Shown in pieces: positions 1 to 7,730 of a stretch of 55,014 bases of DNA (positions within the stretch are counted from its first letter, which is position 1; each line of letters opens with the position of its first letter). Source of the DNA: Acidisarcina sp. (lineage in GTDB: Bacteria > Acidobacteriota > Terriglobia > Terriglobales > Acidobacteriaceae). A model generated the notes under the pieces. That model ran no database searches. It worked only from the letters and a program-made list of their open reading frames with translations, and had not been told where the DNA came from. Where the stretch lies: positions 1 to 55,014 of the forward strand of contig DATLIY010000001.1 of NCBI GenBank assembly GCA_035539175.1. The letters are read 5' to 3'. Made by a program: the position numbers and the translations under genes.

Positions 1-909
1 GACACCCCAGAGAGCACATATCTCCTCACGTTGAAATTTTCTGGACTCGATAAACTGAGCATCGCGCTGAGAGATAGCAATCGGCTCATACTTCCAATTG
101 CCTGCGACGAAAACGGTCTTACCGGCTGATCCAGATCCAGCACGTTGCTGGTCCCACGAGGTTTTTGCCGTGGTTAGCTCTGCAAGATCGATATCATCCG
201 AGGTGGACATGATGCCGCCGGGATCGCCACCGGTGCCGAAGTAGCTCGCAGCGTATTTCTCAGCGGCCTTAGACAAACCAAGTCCCTGCCGCGCGAGGTC
301 TACCGGGTTGTATCCCTTGAGACCATCGAAACAGAAGAGGGGTACATGGATGATGTCCGCAGGGGCTATCTTGGTTTCGCCGTGAGTGGCCGGGTCCGTG
401 AACACATAGATCAGGTCCTTACCTTTGCGCTTTGGCTCGATATAGCGAGGCGGGATAGGCCATAACGCTACTACTTGTCCCGCTGGATTCCGCTCAATAA
501 GCGCATATCCATTGCCGGTGAGAGCCATAGCTCCGGCCATCGCGTCAAAAAACGTAAAGGCCGTCATCTCCGGGTTTGGCTCCTGCGTGAGCAGGTAGTA
601 GAGCGGATGATCTACAGCCTCGGTGTGGTTCGCACCGTCGATGCTGTACATCTTCGCGGGCATGCCAGCTACACCACTGCCGATGACGCGGATGCAGGCA
701 TAGACAGCGCCGATGCGTAGCGCCGACTCTGTGTTTATCGACTCGCCCGATACTGTGGGGTAGGAGCCAGAGAGTAGCTGGTATGCAGCCGGAGAAGAGA
801 GCGAGACAGCAGGATTTTCAAGCGAGAGGCCCGAGCTGCGCAGGGAGATGGGTGCGGCATCGCGCTCCATCGTGTCGCGTGCTGCTCGAATGGCCGAATA
901 GATACCCAT
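1..909 (-). CDS. HK97-family phage portal protein (C-terminus beyond window)
   Basis: The reading frame opens at an ATG at 909 (MGIYSAIRAARDTME) and stays open for 303 codons to the window edge, so the C-terminal part is missing only because the window ends. The translation carries typical phage portal features: RIGAVYACIRVIGSGVAGMP near residue 80, then FFDAMAGAMALTGNGYALIE, then DIIHVPLFCFDGLKGYNPV and a region ending REEICALWGV. The portal forms the dodecameric ring through which DNA is packaged into the prohead and docks the terminase. It begins 11 nt after the large terminase stop, consistent with a packaging operon. Confidence 0.93.
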   Translation of the reverse strand, partial: MGIYSAIRAARDTMERDAAPISLRSSGLSLENPAVSLSSPAAYQLLSGSYPTVSGESINTESALRIGAVYACIRVIGSGVAGMPAKMYSIDGANHTEAVDHPLYYLLTQEPNPEMTAFTFFDAMAGAMALTGNGYALIERNPAGQVVALWPIPPRYIEPKRKGKDLIYVFTDPATHGETKIAPADIIHVPLFCFDGLKGYNPVDLARQGLGLSKAAEKYAASYFGTGGDPGGIMSTSDDIDLAELTTAKTSWDQQRAGSGSAGKTVFVAGNWKYEPIAISQRDAQFIESRKFQREEICALWGV

Positions 910-920
910 GTGTGTCCTTG

Positions 921-2627
921 CTAGGCGATGAGAAATGAATGTTTTCGTTTGGGTGGCGCGATAGGCACTACCATGCCGCGTGCGAGGGCGGTGAGTGTCG
1001 CGGAGATGCCATCTATCTTCTCCCGGCACTTATCTTTGTCGGGATAAAGTAGTCCAGCCTTGACCCCGGCGACTACATTCGAGGCCATCCAGCGTAGTAC
1101 CGGATTGCCTCCATGTGAGATCTCATGCCGGAGCACCAGCTCCATGATCCGCTTCATGGGCGGATTCATGGATATGGAGCCTTGCCTAACTTGCACTAAT
1201 GTATGTCCGTCAGCGTGAAGGTGCGTGGTGATCTCGCTGGAGTTCCACGGGTCGAACGCTATCTCAGATATGCGATAGATGTCGGCTAGCTGATTGATTT
1301 TCTCGCGCACTGACTGCTGGTCAATTAGATTACCCGGCGTGAGGGTGAATAGTCCCTGACGAGCCCAGATGTCATACGGTACGTGGTCCTTGCGGACACG
1401 TTCGCGGATGTTATCTGCTGGCAGAAAAAAGTGTGGGAGTATGACCCACTTTTCTAGGTCACCTTGTGGCGGGAAAAGTAGGACAAAGGCCGTGATATCA
1501 GTAGTACTTGATAGGTCTAGGCCGCCGAAGCACTGCAGGCCCTTGAGGGCAGCCAGGTCGATGGGATCGCTACATACATCCCACTTATCCATCGGCATCC
1601 ATACACTATGTGACTCAGTCCAGACAGAGAAGTGGAAGCGGAGTACCTCATTCAGCATCGCGGGGGACGACTTACCCTCCATCGCGTGCCGTCTAAGTCC
1701 GGCGATACTCACCGCATGACCCATGGATGGGTTGGCCTTTACCCAGATCGCCTCATTGTCCAGGCAGGCCGATGGGTTTGCCGGATCGAGGTCCTCATCA
1801 TCCAGTCCGCATATCCACCCGAAGCGGGAGTCATCGGGGATGATGCCTAGAAGGACCTTGGTCGTGTACTCACGCTGCGTCCAGCAGACGGAATGCCTAT
1901 CCCATCCACTGTTGGTGATCGCTAGAAGCCATGCCTCAGAGCGTTTCTCAAGGGCAGACCAGAAAGCATTCCATACGTCGGCGGTGGGGTGAAGATGTAG
2001 CTCGTCAAGTACCACGAATGACGGGCGAGACGCCTGAAAGAGCGTCTTCGCCTCTGCACTGCAAGGTACAAACTTCGATCCTGTCGACTTACTGCTTAGA
2101 TTGTTGCGAAAACTCTGGATTCGCTTCGCCAGCGATGGTGATAAGTCCCGCATACGCACGGCAGTGTCAAACACCACCTTCGCCGACTCTTTATCGGTGC
2201 TTGCGGAGTAGACATTTGCGCCTGCGACGCTGATTAACTCATAGATGGCCAGTGCAGAGGCCAGAGTGGATTTTAGGTTGCCTCGACTTATCTCGACATA
2301 GGCGACCTTAAATCGCCTTTGTGAGTTTTCAGCCCACACCCATCCATAAGAGATGTAGAGCAGCGCGGCCATCCAAGGCTCAAGGATGAACGGCTTGCCT
2401 TTGAATTCACCCTCTGTACCGGGAATGAATCGCTCAATAAAATCAATAACTCGCCTGCCGCGAACTGGATCAAATCTAAGACCGCGTGATGGGCCGGATT
2501 CCAGATCTGAAATGTGACGCTCAATCGCTAAGCGGACCCATTTACTGACGACCTGCTTTTCGCAAAGTACATCAGCGATGTATTGTTCAGCCTTGTTGTG
2601 CGGGTTGTGGGAGCTCGCATGAGTCAT
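921..2627 (-). CDS. Phage terminase large subunit
   Basis: 568 residues, normal length for a Terminase_1 family protein. The ATPase half shows the family's altered Walker A (EISRGNLKSTLASALAIYEL, about residues 112-131) and a Walker B with catalytic acid (FVVLDELHLH, about 205-214). The C-terminal half has the nuclease-like stretch CFGGLDLSSTTDITAF and later EIAFDPWNSSEI, which fit the acidic metal-binding residues of the RNase H-like domain. The enzyme pumps and cuts phage DNA at the portal. It overlaps the small subunit gene by 41 nt, so the two are probably translationally coupled. Confidence 0.95.
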   Translation of the reverse strand: MTHASSHNPHNKAEQYIADVLCEKQVVSKWVRLAIERHISDLESGPSRGLRFDPVRGRRVIDFIERFIPGTEGEFKGKPFILEPWMAALLYISYGWVWAENSQRRFKVAYVEISRGNLKSTLASALAIYELISVAGANVYSASTDKESAKVVFDTAVRMRDLSPSLAKRIQSFRNNLSSKSTGSKFVPCSAEAKTLFQASRPSFVVLDELHLHPTADVWNAFWSALEKRSEAWLLAITNSGWDRHSVCWTQREYTTKVLLGIIPDDSRFGWICGLDDEDLDPANPSACLDNEAIWVKANPSMGHAVSIAGLRRHAMEGKSSPAMLNEVLRFHFSVWTESHSVWMPMDKWDVCSDPIDLAALKGLQCFGGLDLSSTTDITAFVLLFPPQGDLEKWVILPHFFLPADNIRERVRKDHVPYDIWARQGLFTLTPGNLIDQQSVREKINQLADIYRISEIAFDPWNSSEITTHLHADGHTLVQVRQGSISMNPPMKRIMELVLRHEISHGGNPVLRWMASNVVAGVKAGLLYPDKDKCREKIDGISATLTALARGMVVPIAPPKRKHSFLIA

Positions 2628-3111
2628 CTGGTGGGTTAACTATCTCTTCCGCGCCGATCTGTGCCATGAATGCCTCGAAAGGATCATCAGCGGTTGTCGG
2701 CTCGACCTGTATGCGGGATCTGGAAGCGGGAGTCATTCCGAACTCGACGAGGAACTTCCGCATGTGATCCAGCGCGGTATTAGCCACGCCCACATAAGGA
2801 TTAGGGACCGGATATCCAGACTTAGGAGACCTGATTACTGCGCCGAACTTCTGCACCTGGGCCTCAGCCTGTGCCCAGCGCGAGTAACTCGCGCAGTAGG
2901 CGGCGAGGGCAGCACGATCGACCTCGGTAAGTAGTCCGAGGGTAACTAATTCAGCGCTTATCCTTCTCCACTCACCCTTTGCGATCCTATCGAGATGCGT
3001 CGGGCATGTGGGAATGCCGGATGGCTTCGGCTCGCGGGAGTTAAGTCGCCGCTTGCCTGGATTACCCTGTAACTGCTTCAGCGCTGTTGGTTTTGGTCGG
3101 CGGCCTGCCAT
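2587..3111 (-). CDS. Phage terminase small subunit, P27 family
   Basis: 174 residues opening with MAGRRPKPTALKQLQGNPGK, a nearly diagnostic start for P27-type small terminases (DNA recognition and regulation of the large subunit). The helical core DRIAKGEWRRISAELVTLGL and AALAAYCASYSRWAQAE fits the family. It overlaps the upstream methyltransferase gene by 50 nt and the downstream large subunit by 41 nt, forming one compact packaging unit. Confidence 0.93.
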   Translation of the reverse strand: MAGRRPKPTALKQLQGNPGKRRLNSREPKPSGIPTCPTHLDRIAKGEWRRISAELVTLGLLTEVDRAALAAYCASYSRWAQAEAQVQKFGAVIRSPKSGYPVPNPYVGVANTALDHMRKFLVEFGMTPASRSRIQVEPTTADDPFEAFMAQIGAEEIVNPPDDSCELPQPAQQG

Positions 3112-4321
3112 GGATTAGTTCTGCTTTCTTACCCGTGAGTGTTTCCCAGCGGTGGACGATTACATCGCAATACGCGGGATCTAATTCCATCCCGTAGCAG
3201 ATGCGACCCTCAGACTCGGCGGCTATAAGAGTCGAACCGGAGCCGAGGAATGGGTCATACACGATGTCACCTCGCTGAGAGTTATTCAGGATTGGCCTGC
3301 GCATACACTCGACAGGTTTTTGTGTGCCGTGTCCTACCCGATCATCTTGCGGGCCGGATGACCTGCCGGTTGGGTTGAGGCTTGCGATATCCCATACCGT
3401 CGATTGCTTGCGGTCGCCATGCCAGTGGCCTGTGCGCCCTTTGCGCACCGCGTACCAACACGGCTCATGCTGCCAGTGGTAATCACCGCGAGAGAGGACG
3501 CCCTGCTGCTTACGCCAGATAACTTGTGATCGGATCTGAAATCCACCTACACTCAGGCTGTCTGCGACAACTCCAGCGTGAAGTGCACCGTGCCAGATGT
3601 ATGCGACGTCCCCGGGGAACAGAGCCCACGCTTCGCGCCAGTCGGCACGATCATCGTTCTCGACCTTGCCACGCTGCTGTACCGGAGCGGTAGAGAATCC
3701 ACCCTTGCCGTCACGCCATGTCGGATCGTATGCGACTCCATAAGGCGGGTCGCTCACCATCAGATGAGGCTTGGCACCGTCGAGCAGGTAATCTACATCG
3801 GTGGCGACCGTGCTATCACCGCACAGCAAGCGATGCTTGCCGAGCAGGTACAGATCACCGCGTACCGTCACCGGCGCTGTGGGGACATCTACCTCCGCGT
3901 CCTCGCCTTCATGCTCTTCCGGTGGGAGGATGTTGTGCAGTTCGGCATCGGTAAAGAACGGCTGCAGGTCTAACTCGCCGGATAAGTTCTTGAGAACTTC
4001 TGGATCCCACTCCAAGCCCAATTCTGCTGTGCGGTTATCCGCGATGGCCAAGCCACGAGCCTTGGGGTCGTCCAGGCTGAGATCCATGCGCTGCACGGCG
4101 ACTATTTTAGTTCCGTCGGTCGGCACGACGATGACATCGTCGATGCCTGCAGTGGCGGCCTGCTCAATGGTCTTGTTTCCGGCGATCAAGCGACCGTCGC
4201 GGTCAATGAGAACTGAACGACCAGCACCGTACTCCTGTAGTGACTTGGCGACCGCAGCGCGTCCACGCTTGGTGCCTTTATTTGCATTGCGGTCATCGGA
4301 TTTAAGGTCGGCAATCTTCAA
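3062..4321 (-). CDS. Phage ParB-like / DNA methyltransferase fusion
   Basis: 419 residues. Residues 1 to about 90 resemble a ParB/Srx-like N-terminal domain (GRLIAGNKTIEQAA, followed by ALAIADNRTAELG). The rest is a beta-class amino-methyltransferase: catalytic motif DPPYGVAYD near residue 195 precedes the AdoMet-binding motif DPFLGSGST near residue 370. DPPY is compatible with N6-adenine or N4-cytosine methylation; the target cannot be read from sequence. Such genes sit next to terminases in many prophages and probably protect phage DNA from restriction. The start is a TTG (codon 1 AAG ATT GCC GAC follow) with no strong ribosome-binding site. The end overlaps the small terminase. Confidence 0.92.
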   Translation of the reverse strand: MKIADLKSDDRNANKGTKRGRAAVAKSLQEYGAGRSVLIDRDGRLIAGNKTIEQAATAGIDDVIVVPTDGTKIVAVQRMDLSLDDPKARGLAIADNRTAELGLEWDPEVLKNLSGELDLQPFFTDAELHNILPPEEHEGEDAEVDVPTAPVTVRGDLYLLGKHRLLCGDSTVATDVDYLLDGAKPHLMVSDPPYGVAYDPTWRDGKGGFSTAPVQQRGKVENDDRADWREAWALFPGDVAYIWHGALHAGVVADSLSVGGFQIRSQVIWRKQQGVLSRGDYHWQHEPCWYAVRKGRTGHWHGDRKQSTVWDIASLNPTGRSSGPQDDRVGHGTQKPVECMRRPILNNSQRGDIVYDPFLGSGSTLIAAESEGRICYGMELDPAYCDVIVHRWETLTGKKAELIHGRPPTKTNSAEAVTG

Positions 4322-4459
4322 AGTTATTCAATACCTCGATCGACTATTTCGCGGTTGCGTACGCGACAGCCATGCTTACGGTCTGGTAACTCGCGCCTTT
4401 TGAACAACTTAGGGGCCATACCCCCTATGACAGCACCATTCTATGGAACTGTGTAAAAT

Positions 4460-4825
4460 TTACTCACCTGCTCGGGTACGGATGGAGTGATGCCGCTCGC
4501 ACAGGCTCAGTAGGTTGGCGGGGTCGAGGCGACGAGAGGGGTCGAGACGGACGCGGACGAGGTGGTGTACCTGCTCTGCCGGTGTAGCTATGCCAGCGAT
4601 GAGACAGTCTGCACAGAGGGGATGCTCCCGCATGTGCCGGAGACGGAGACGAGCCCAGGCATCGTCATACCCCCGAGACCATGCTGAGCCACGGGCTCTG
4701 TCAGATATCCGCTGTGACTCTCTGAGGTAGGTCCTACGCACGATAGTGTGGTCCGGGCAATAGCCCGAGGCGACGAGCACAGGGCATCCGTAGTGGGCAC
4801 AAGGACGAAGTGGTGATGTCGGCAT
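4460..4825 (-). CDS. Phage HNH endonuclease
   Basis: About 121 residues from the chosen ATG (MPTSPLRPCAHYGCPVLV); an upstream in-frame ATG at 4882 would add 19 residues without homology-like character, and neither has a clear ribosome-binding site. An N-terminal zinc-knuckle-like set (CAHYGCP, YCPDH) is followed by HPLCADC and the nuclease core VHHLVRVRLDPSRRLDPANLL and CERHH, a typical HNH fold. HNH proteins next to terminases act with them in genome cleavage and packaging of cos-type HK97-like phages; that role is inferred here from position. Confidence 0.88.
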   Translation of the reverse strand: MPTSPLRPCAHYGCPVLVASGYCPDHTIVRRTYLRESQRISDRARGSAWSRGYDDAWARLRLRHMREHPLCADCLIAGIATPAEQVHHLVRVRLDPSRRLDPANLLSLCERHHSIRTRAGE

Positions 4826-4882
4826 AGATACCAGTAGAGAGGAGGCCCGATGGCCAGCCGCAGGAGGAGGATGTGGGGCCAT

Positions 4883-5076
4883 CGGGAGGCGTCGCGGTGG
4901 AGAGGGTAGAGCAGCGACGGCAGGAGAGATGTCTCATCTATGCGATGAGCGATGAGCTACATGCTAGTAGCATGCATGGTAAAAATGTGCCGGACTATTT
5001 TTTCAGGGGTGCTAATGCACGAAGGCCGGTACCGGCTCGGTCCTATATCTGCCCTCTATAGATTAGTCGGCTGAAA
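4883..5076 (-). promoter_or_regulatory. Phage intergenic region with palindromes; possible late promoter
   Basis: This gap lies downstream of the sigma-factor gene and upstream of HNH and the packaging genes. It contains a perfect palindrome CATGCTA-G-TAGCATG (4960-4974), a 12-bp palindrome GCCGGTACCGGC (5025-5036) and a GTGC-TAAT-GCAC hairpin (5010-5021). At 5055-5071 (minus strand) GCCGACTA is joined to ATCTATAGA, words that also occur in the 9930 element. I infer a sigma-dependent or repressor-controlled late promoter region; no transcription start can be proved from sequence. Confidence 0.4.
5055..5071 (-). promoter_or_regulatory. Partial copy of phage promoter-like element
   Basis: Read on the minus strand, GCCGACTAATCTATAGA resembles the CCGACTA...ATCTATAGA part of the plus-strand element at 9930-9971. 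It lies just after the sigma-factor stop codon and points toward HNH and terminase. The match is short, so chance is possible. Confidence 0.3.
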
Positions 5077-5592
5077 CTACCCAGATACATCGGTCTTTTT
5101 TATCTCCGCTGTCAGCCTCTGTACCTTAGACCGCGCAGCTATCTCCGAGATCCCTAGCTCATCAGCTACACCAGCGACGGTAGCACCGGGTAGACACAGC
5201 AGACGGTATAGATCGCCATAGGTGGCGCGTAGAGCCACCGGTAGAGTAGGTGGGAGGTAAGGATGCATATCCGGGTCACCGTCTCCACAGAGGGCATGCT
5301 GAGCTATCTCAGGGAGCTCTACATATCGGCACTCGACCCTCTGCATATCGATGATGCGACGATGCACGATGCGAGAAAACCAAGTAGAAAATCTAGAGCG
5401 GCCGGAATAGCTGTCCAGAGACTGCCATGCTGAGATGGCAGCCTCCTGAGCTATGTCATCGCTCTGCGAGGTATCTGCTCGTGACATCTGCCTAGCATAT
5501 GCCACGCAGTCAGCCAGTAGGGAGTTTAGGGTCTCAGCGGTGGCTGAGACCCGATAGGTGGCGTAGGACGCATCTAGCTGCGTGCTAGTCAT
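5077..5592 (-). CDS. Phage-encoded sigma-70-like factor
   Basis: 171 residues with a two-domain ECF-like layout. Region 2 is visible as DDIAQEAAISAWQSLDSY then RFSTWFSRIVHRRIIDMQR (about residues 45-85). Region 4 is a helix-turn-helix, ATVAGVADELGISEIAARSK (about 138-157). The start has a strong GGGAGGT site 5 nt before ATG and overlaps the upstream gene by 8 nt. Its place directly before the HNH, methyltransferase and terminase genes suggests it turns on late genes, as small sigma-like regulators do in other phages. No anti-sigma gene is seen. Confidence 0.85.
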   Translation of the reverse strand: MTSTQLDASYATYRVSATAETLNSLLADCVAYARQMSRADTSQSDDIAQEAAISAWQSLDSYSGRSRFSTWFSRIVHRRIIDMQRVECRYVELPEIAQHALCGDGDPDMHPYLPPTLPVALRATYGDLYRLLCLPGATVAGVADELGISEIAARSKVQRLTAEIKKTDVSG

Positions 5593-5833
5593 GGGTACCT
5601 CCCTCGTATGTGTGATAGCCAGCCTCAGATATCTCAGCCATCTCGTCGGGAGAGACTACCCGGAGCATGGGGGTAGCCCTAGTGTGCGAGCGGATACCCT
5701 GCCAGGTGGGGATGATCACCTGCGCATACTCTAGGCCACACACATAGGCCAGCATGAGATGAGCGTCAGGCCGCAGAGAGAGAGCCGTCTGTAGCGTAGG
5801 GGGAGCGGTAGGGGTGTCAGAGGGACTAGACAT
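5585..5833 (-). CDS. Small phage protein, unknown
   Basis: 82 residues starting MSSPSDTPTAPPTLQTALSL. The start is fixed by AGGAGGT five bases before the ATG at 5833; a longer in-frame version from 5881 would begin with a histidine/serine-rich stretch lacking a site. Not recognised. It is a soluble, mildly acidic protein. It overlaps both the previous gene and the sigma factor by 8 nt, so it belongs to the same early transcript. Confidence 0.75.
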   Translation of the reverse strand: MSSPSDTPTAPPTLQTALSLRPDAHLMLAYVCGLEYAQVIIPTWQGIRSHTRATPMLRVVSPDEMAEISEAGYHTYEGGTHD

Positions 5834-5996
5834 GCGACACCTCCTGTTGTGGCTGTGGCTGTGGCTCGACAGGGGGGGCATAGTGAGCCGTGAGCTGCCG
5901 GAGTAGCTCCTCAGCCTCGCGCAGCCTGATCAGGGTCTCTATCAGGCTGCTACGCAGCGCTATCTCATAGGTGGCGGGGGTGAAGGAGCTACTCAT
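5826..5996 (-). CDS. Very small phage protein, unknown
   Basis: 56 residues, MSSSFTPATYEIALRSSLIE onward, with one amphipathic helical stretch (LIETLIRLREAEELLRQLTA) and a Pro/Gln-rich tail (PPVEPQPQPQQ). The ATG follows GGGGGTG and overlaps the preceding stop by 8 nt (ATGAGTAG), the same junction type used by its neighbours. The helix could form a coiled coil. No function can be assigned. Confidence 0.65.
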   Translation of the reverse strand: MSSSFTPATYEIALRSSLIETLIRLREAEELLRQLTAHYAPPVEPQPQPQQEVSHV

Positions 5997-6276
5997 GTGA
6001 CACCCCCGGACGGACGATATAGAGACGAGACCGGGACGGGGCTGCTGTCTCCTTAGCTGCCCGTCGGGCAGCAGACCCGGCAGCCAGGTATCGGGACCAC
6101 ATATCTCGCAAAGAGGCCCACTGCTTGAGCGTCTCCTCATGAGATTTTTTGTCCTGAATCGCGAGACCCAATAAAAAAATCTCATGCGCTAGTGGACCGA
6201 CTAGACGGTCCTGCTCGGTAGCCGGGTACCCCGGCATTATGCTGTGGCTGGGAACTATCGTCGAGATAAACTCCAT
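5989..6276 (-). CDS. Small phage protein, unknown
   Basis: 95 residues, MEFISTIVPSHSIMPGYPAT onward, with a GGAGGT site 5 nt before the ATG. A central helical region (PLAHEIFLLGLAIQDKKSHE) is followed by a basic, alanine-rich tail. It is the first gene after the promoter-like element at 6326-6358, so it probably heads the transcript running through the sigma factor. No family recognised. Confidence 0.75.
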   Translation of the reverse strand: MEFISTIVPSHSIMPGYPATEQDRLVGPLAHEIFLLGLAIQDKKSHEETLKQWASLRDMWSRYLAAGSAARRAAKETAAPSRSRLYIVRPGVSHE

Positions 6277-6325
6277 GTGCTACCTCCAGAGGTCCTCTGA
6301 CATCAGGAGCCTCTGTATAAGGGGT

Positions 6326-6358
6326 CCCGTAGTCGGTTTTTACACTCATTGCTGTTTT
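6326..6358 (-). promoter_or_regulatory. 33-nt repeated phage control element, copy B
   Basis: On the minus strand this reads AAAACAG, then TGAGTG, then AAAAACCGACTAC, and matches 29 of 33 bases of the plus-strand copy at 9930-9962. A TATACA box follows 10 nt downstream. It sits 50 nt upstream of the gene starting at 6276, so it is placed as a promoter or operator. Confidence 0.6.
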
Positions 6359-6428
6359 GGTCCTCTGGAGGGCTAATACCGGCGGAGGGAGGGGTGCGGC
6401 GGAATGGGGGTGGGGGGATACTCCCCCC

Positions 6429-7730
6429 TCACCTCACATACCTCTTCCAGGCTGGCTCGGAGGAGCGGATGCAGGAGCAGGGAGCTAGTGTCTGCACCCT
6501 CTCCTCAGGATGGTACCGTATGGTCCCGACGTAGTCGGTGGATACGACCCCGGTACCCTTGCACTTGGGGCAGGTCTTATCCACCAAGCGGGTAGTCTGG
6601 GTCATCTCCCCGGACAGGTACCAGTTGGCCTCAGCATTGATTTGCTTAGCCATCGTGGGTAGAGCCCGGGTCAGCTCAGGGAGGGACTTTATCCTGCCTG
6701 CAGGGTTATCCCGCCAGTAATGCTCCTGCAGGTCAGGAGACATCCAATGGTAGGAGACTATCCGACGGACCCCCCGCCAGTCATACTCTCCGACGGGATC
6801 CCGGTTCTCCATAGCAAAAGTAAGAGGGTCCCATGCTTTTGGCTGGGCAGGTACCTTCTGTGGCTGGGCAGGAGATACCTCAGTTTGAGCAGGTACCTTC
6901 TGTGGCTGGGCAGGAGATACCTCAGTTTGAGCAGATACCTTCTGTGGCTGGGCAGGAGATACCTCAGTTTGAGCAGATGTGTTTTTGCTGTTGCTCTTGC
7001 TGTTGCTGTTGCTGTTGCTCTTGCTGTTGCTCTTGCTGTTGCTTTTGTCTTTAAGAAAAAAAGTAGCAACATTACCCTGTCTCTGTGCAGGACTACCTAG
7101 TTCCACCCCTGCTGGCGGAGTAGCTGTCTCTGTCTTTGTTTCTTTCTTCTTCTCCTTCTCCTTTTTGTATATGTCGACAAAAAAGGGGGTCGTCGTGTCG
7201 CTGACAGCGACAAAAGGAGGGGTCGTCGTGTCGCTGTCAGCGACACTGGTGTCGCTGAGGTGTCGCTGAGGTGTCACTGAGGGTGTACCAAAGGTGAACC
7301 TACCACCACCCAGATCCTGTATCTGTCCCTCACTGAGGTCATTGGATCGCTCCCGGTAGATTGGGTTAACCACATCCTTTGTGTCCCCCACGGACAGGTA
7401 TTTACCCGCCAGAGGTCCATCTGTGATGCGGTACTTGTCTAGCAGGATGGCATAGGGTCCTACTTTCCCCTTATGCACCTCCCGCTTGATGTACCCACTC
7501 TCCTCCAGATTTTTTAGGCTCCGCTGGAGTGTTCGGACGTTTACCTCCGGGGCCATCATATTCAGATATCCCGCACACCCCCAGTACACCCCCGTCTTGC
7601 GGTCCGCCAGCAGGAGCAGTAGGTTAAACACGGCAAACTCATTTAGACCCATTCGCCCCCGCTCTAGATGGGAGACGAGGTTTCTTCGGACCTGCACATA
7701 TCCATTGTCCGTTGCGTCGTTCACAAACAT
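6429..7730 (-). CDS. Phage replication initiator-like protein (winged helix, low-complexity linker)
   Basis: 433 residues. The N-terminal 110 or so (MFVNDATDNGYVQVRRNLVS through LQRSLKNLEESGYIKREVHK) form a winged helix like the DNA-binding part of phage replication proteins of the O/DnaD kind. Residues of about 215-310 are low complexity: a Ser-Asn/Lys repeat then three copies of a 14-residue unit around AQTEVSPAQPQKV. The C-terminal part has a zinc-binding set, CPKCKGTG and later APCSC. It has a strong AGGAGGT site and overlaps the helicase gene by 10 nt. I infer it marks the phage origin and loads the helicase encoded beside it. Confidence 0.75.
   Translation of the reverse strand: MFVNDATDNGYVQVRRNLVSHLERGRMGLNEFAVFNLLLLLADRKTGVYWGCAGYLNMMAPEVNVRTLQRSLKNLEESGYIKREVHKGKVGPYAILLDKYRITDGPLAGKYLSVGDTKDVVNPIYRERSNDLSEGQIQDLGGGRFTFGTPSVTPQRHLSDTSVADSDTTTPPFVAVSDTTTPFFVDIYKKEKEKKKETKTETATPPAGVELGSPAQRQGNVATFFLKDKSNSKSNSKSNSNSNSKSNSKNTSAQTEVSPAQPQKVSAQTEVSPAQPQKVPAQTEVSPAQPQKVPAQPKAWDPLTFAMENRDPVGEYDWRGVRRIVSYHWMSPDLQEHYWRDNPAGRIKSLPELTRALPTMAKQINAEANWYLSGEMTQTTRLVDKTCPKCKGTGVVSTDYVGTIRYHPEERVQTLAPCSCIRSSEPAWKRYVR
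6841..6976 (-). repeat. 42-bp in-frame tandem repeat
   Basis: Units of 42 bp begin at 6862, 6904 and 6946 with a shortened copy at 6841-6861 and another at the right end; they differ by single bases. They encode 14-residue Ala-Gln-Pro-rich units in the linker of the replication protein. The high identity suggests recent slippage or unequal exchange. Confidence 0.95.
6985..7044 (-). repeat. Hexanucleotide repeat TTGCT(G/C), ten units
   Basis: Ten consecutive hexamers TTGCTG or TTGCTC (last one TTGCTT) encode the alternating Ser-Lys/Ser-Asn stretch of the replication protein. Unit number is a multiple of three bases, so length change keeps the frame. Confidence 0.95.

Noticed and set aside
4404-4432. 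AGGGG-CATA-CCCCT hairpin upstream of the methyltransferase gene
   Set aside because: The stem is only about 5 bp and no T-tract follows on the minus strand, so neither terminator nor operator can be supported.
6841-7044. Regular repeats, possible CRISPR array
   Set aside because: Units are contiguous, in frame and without unique spacers; they encode a low-complexity protein linker.
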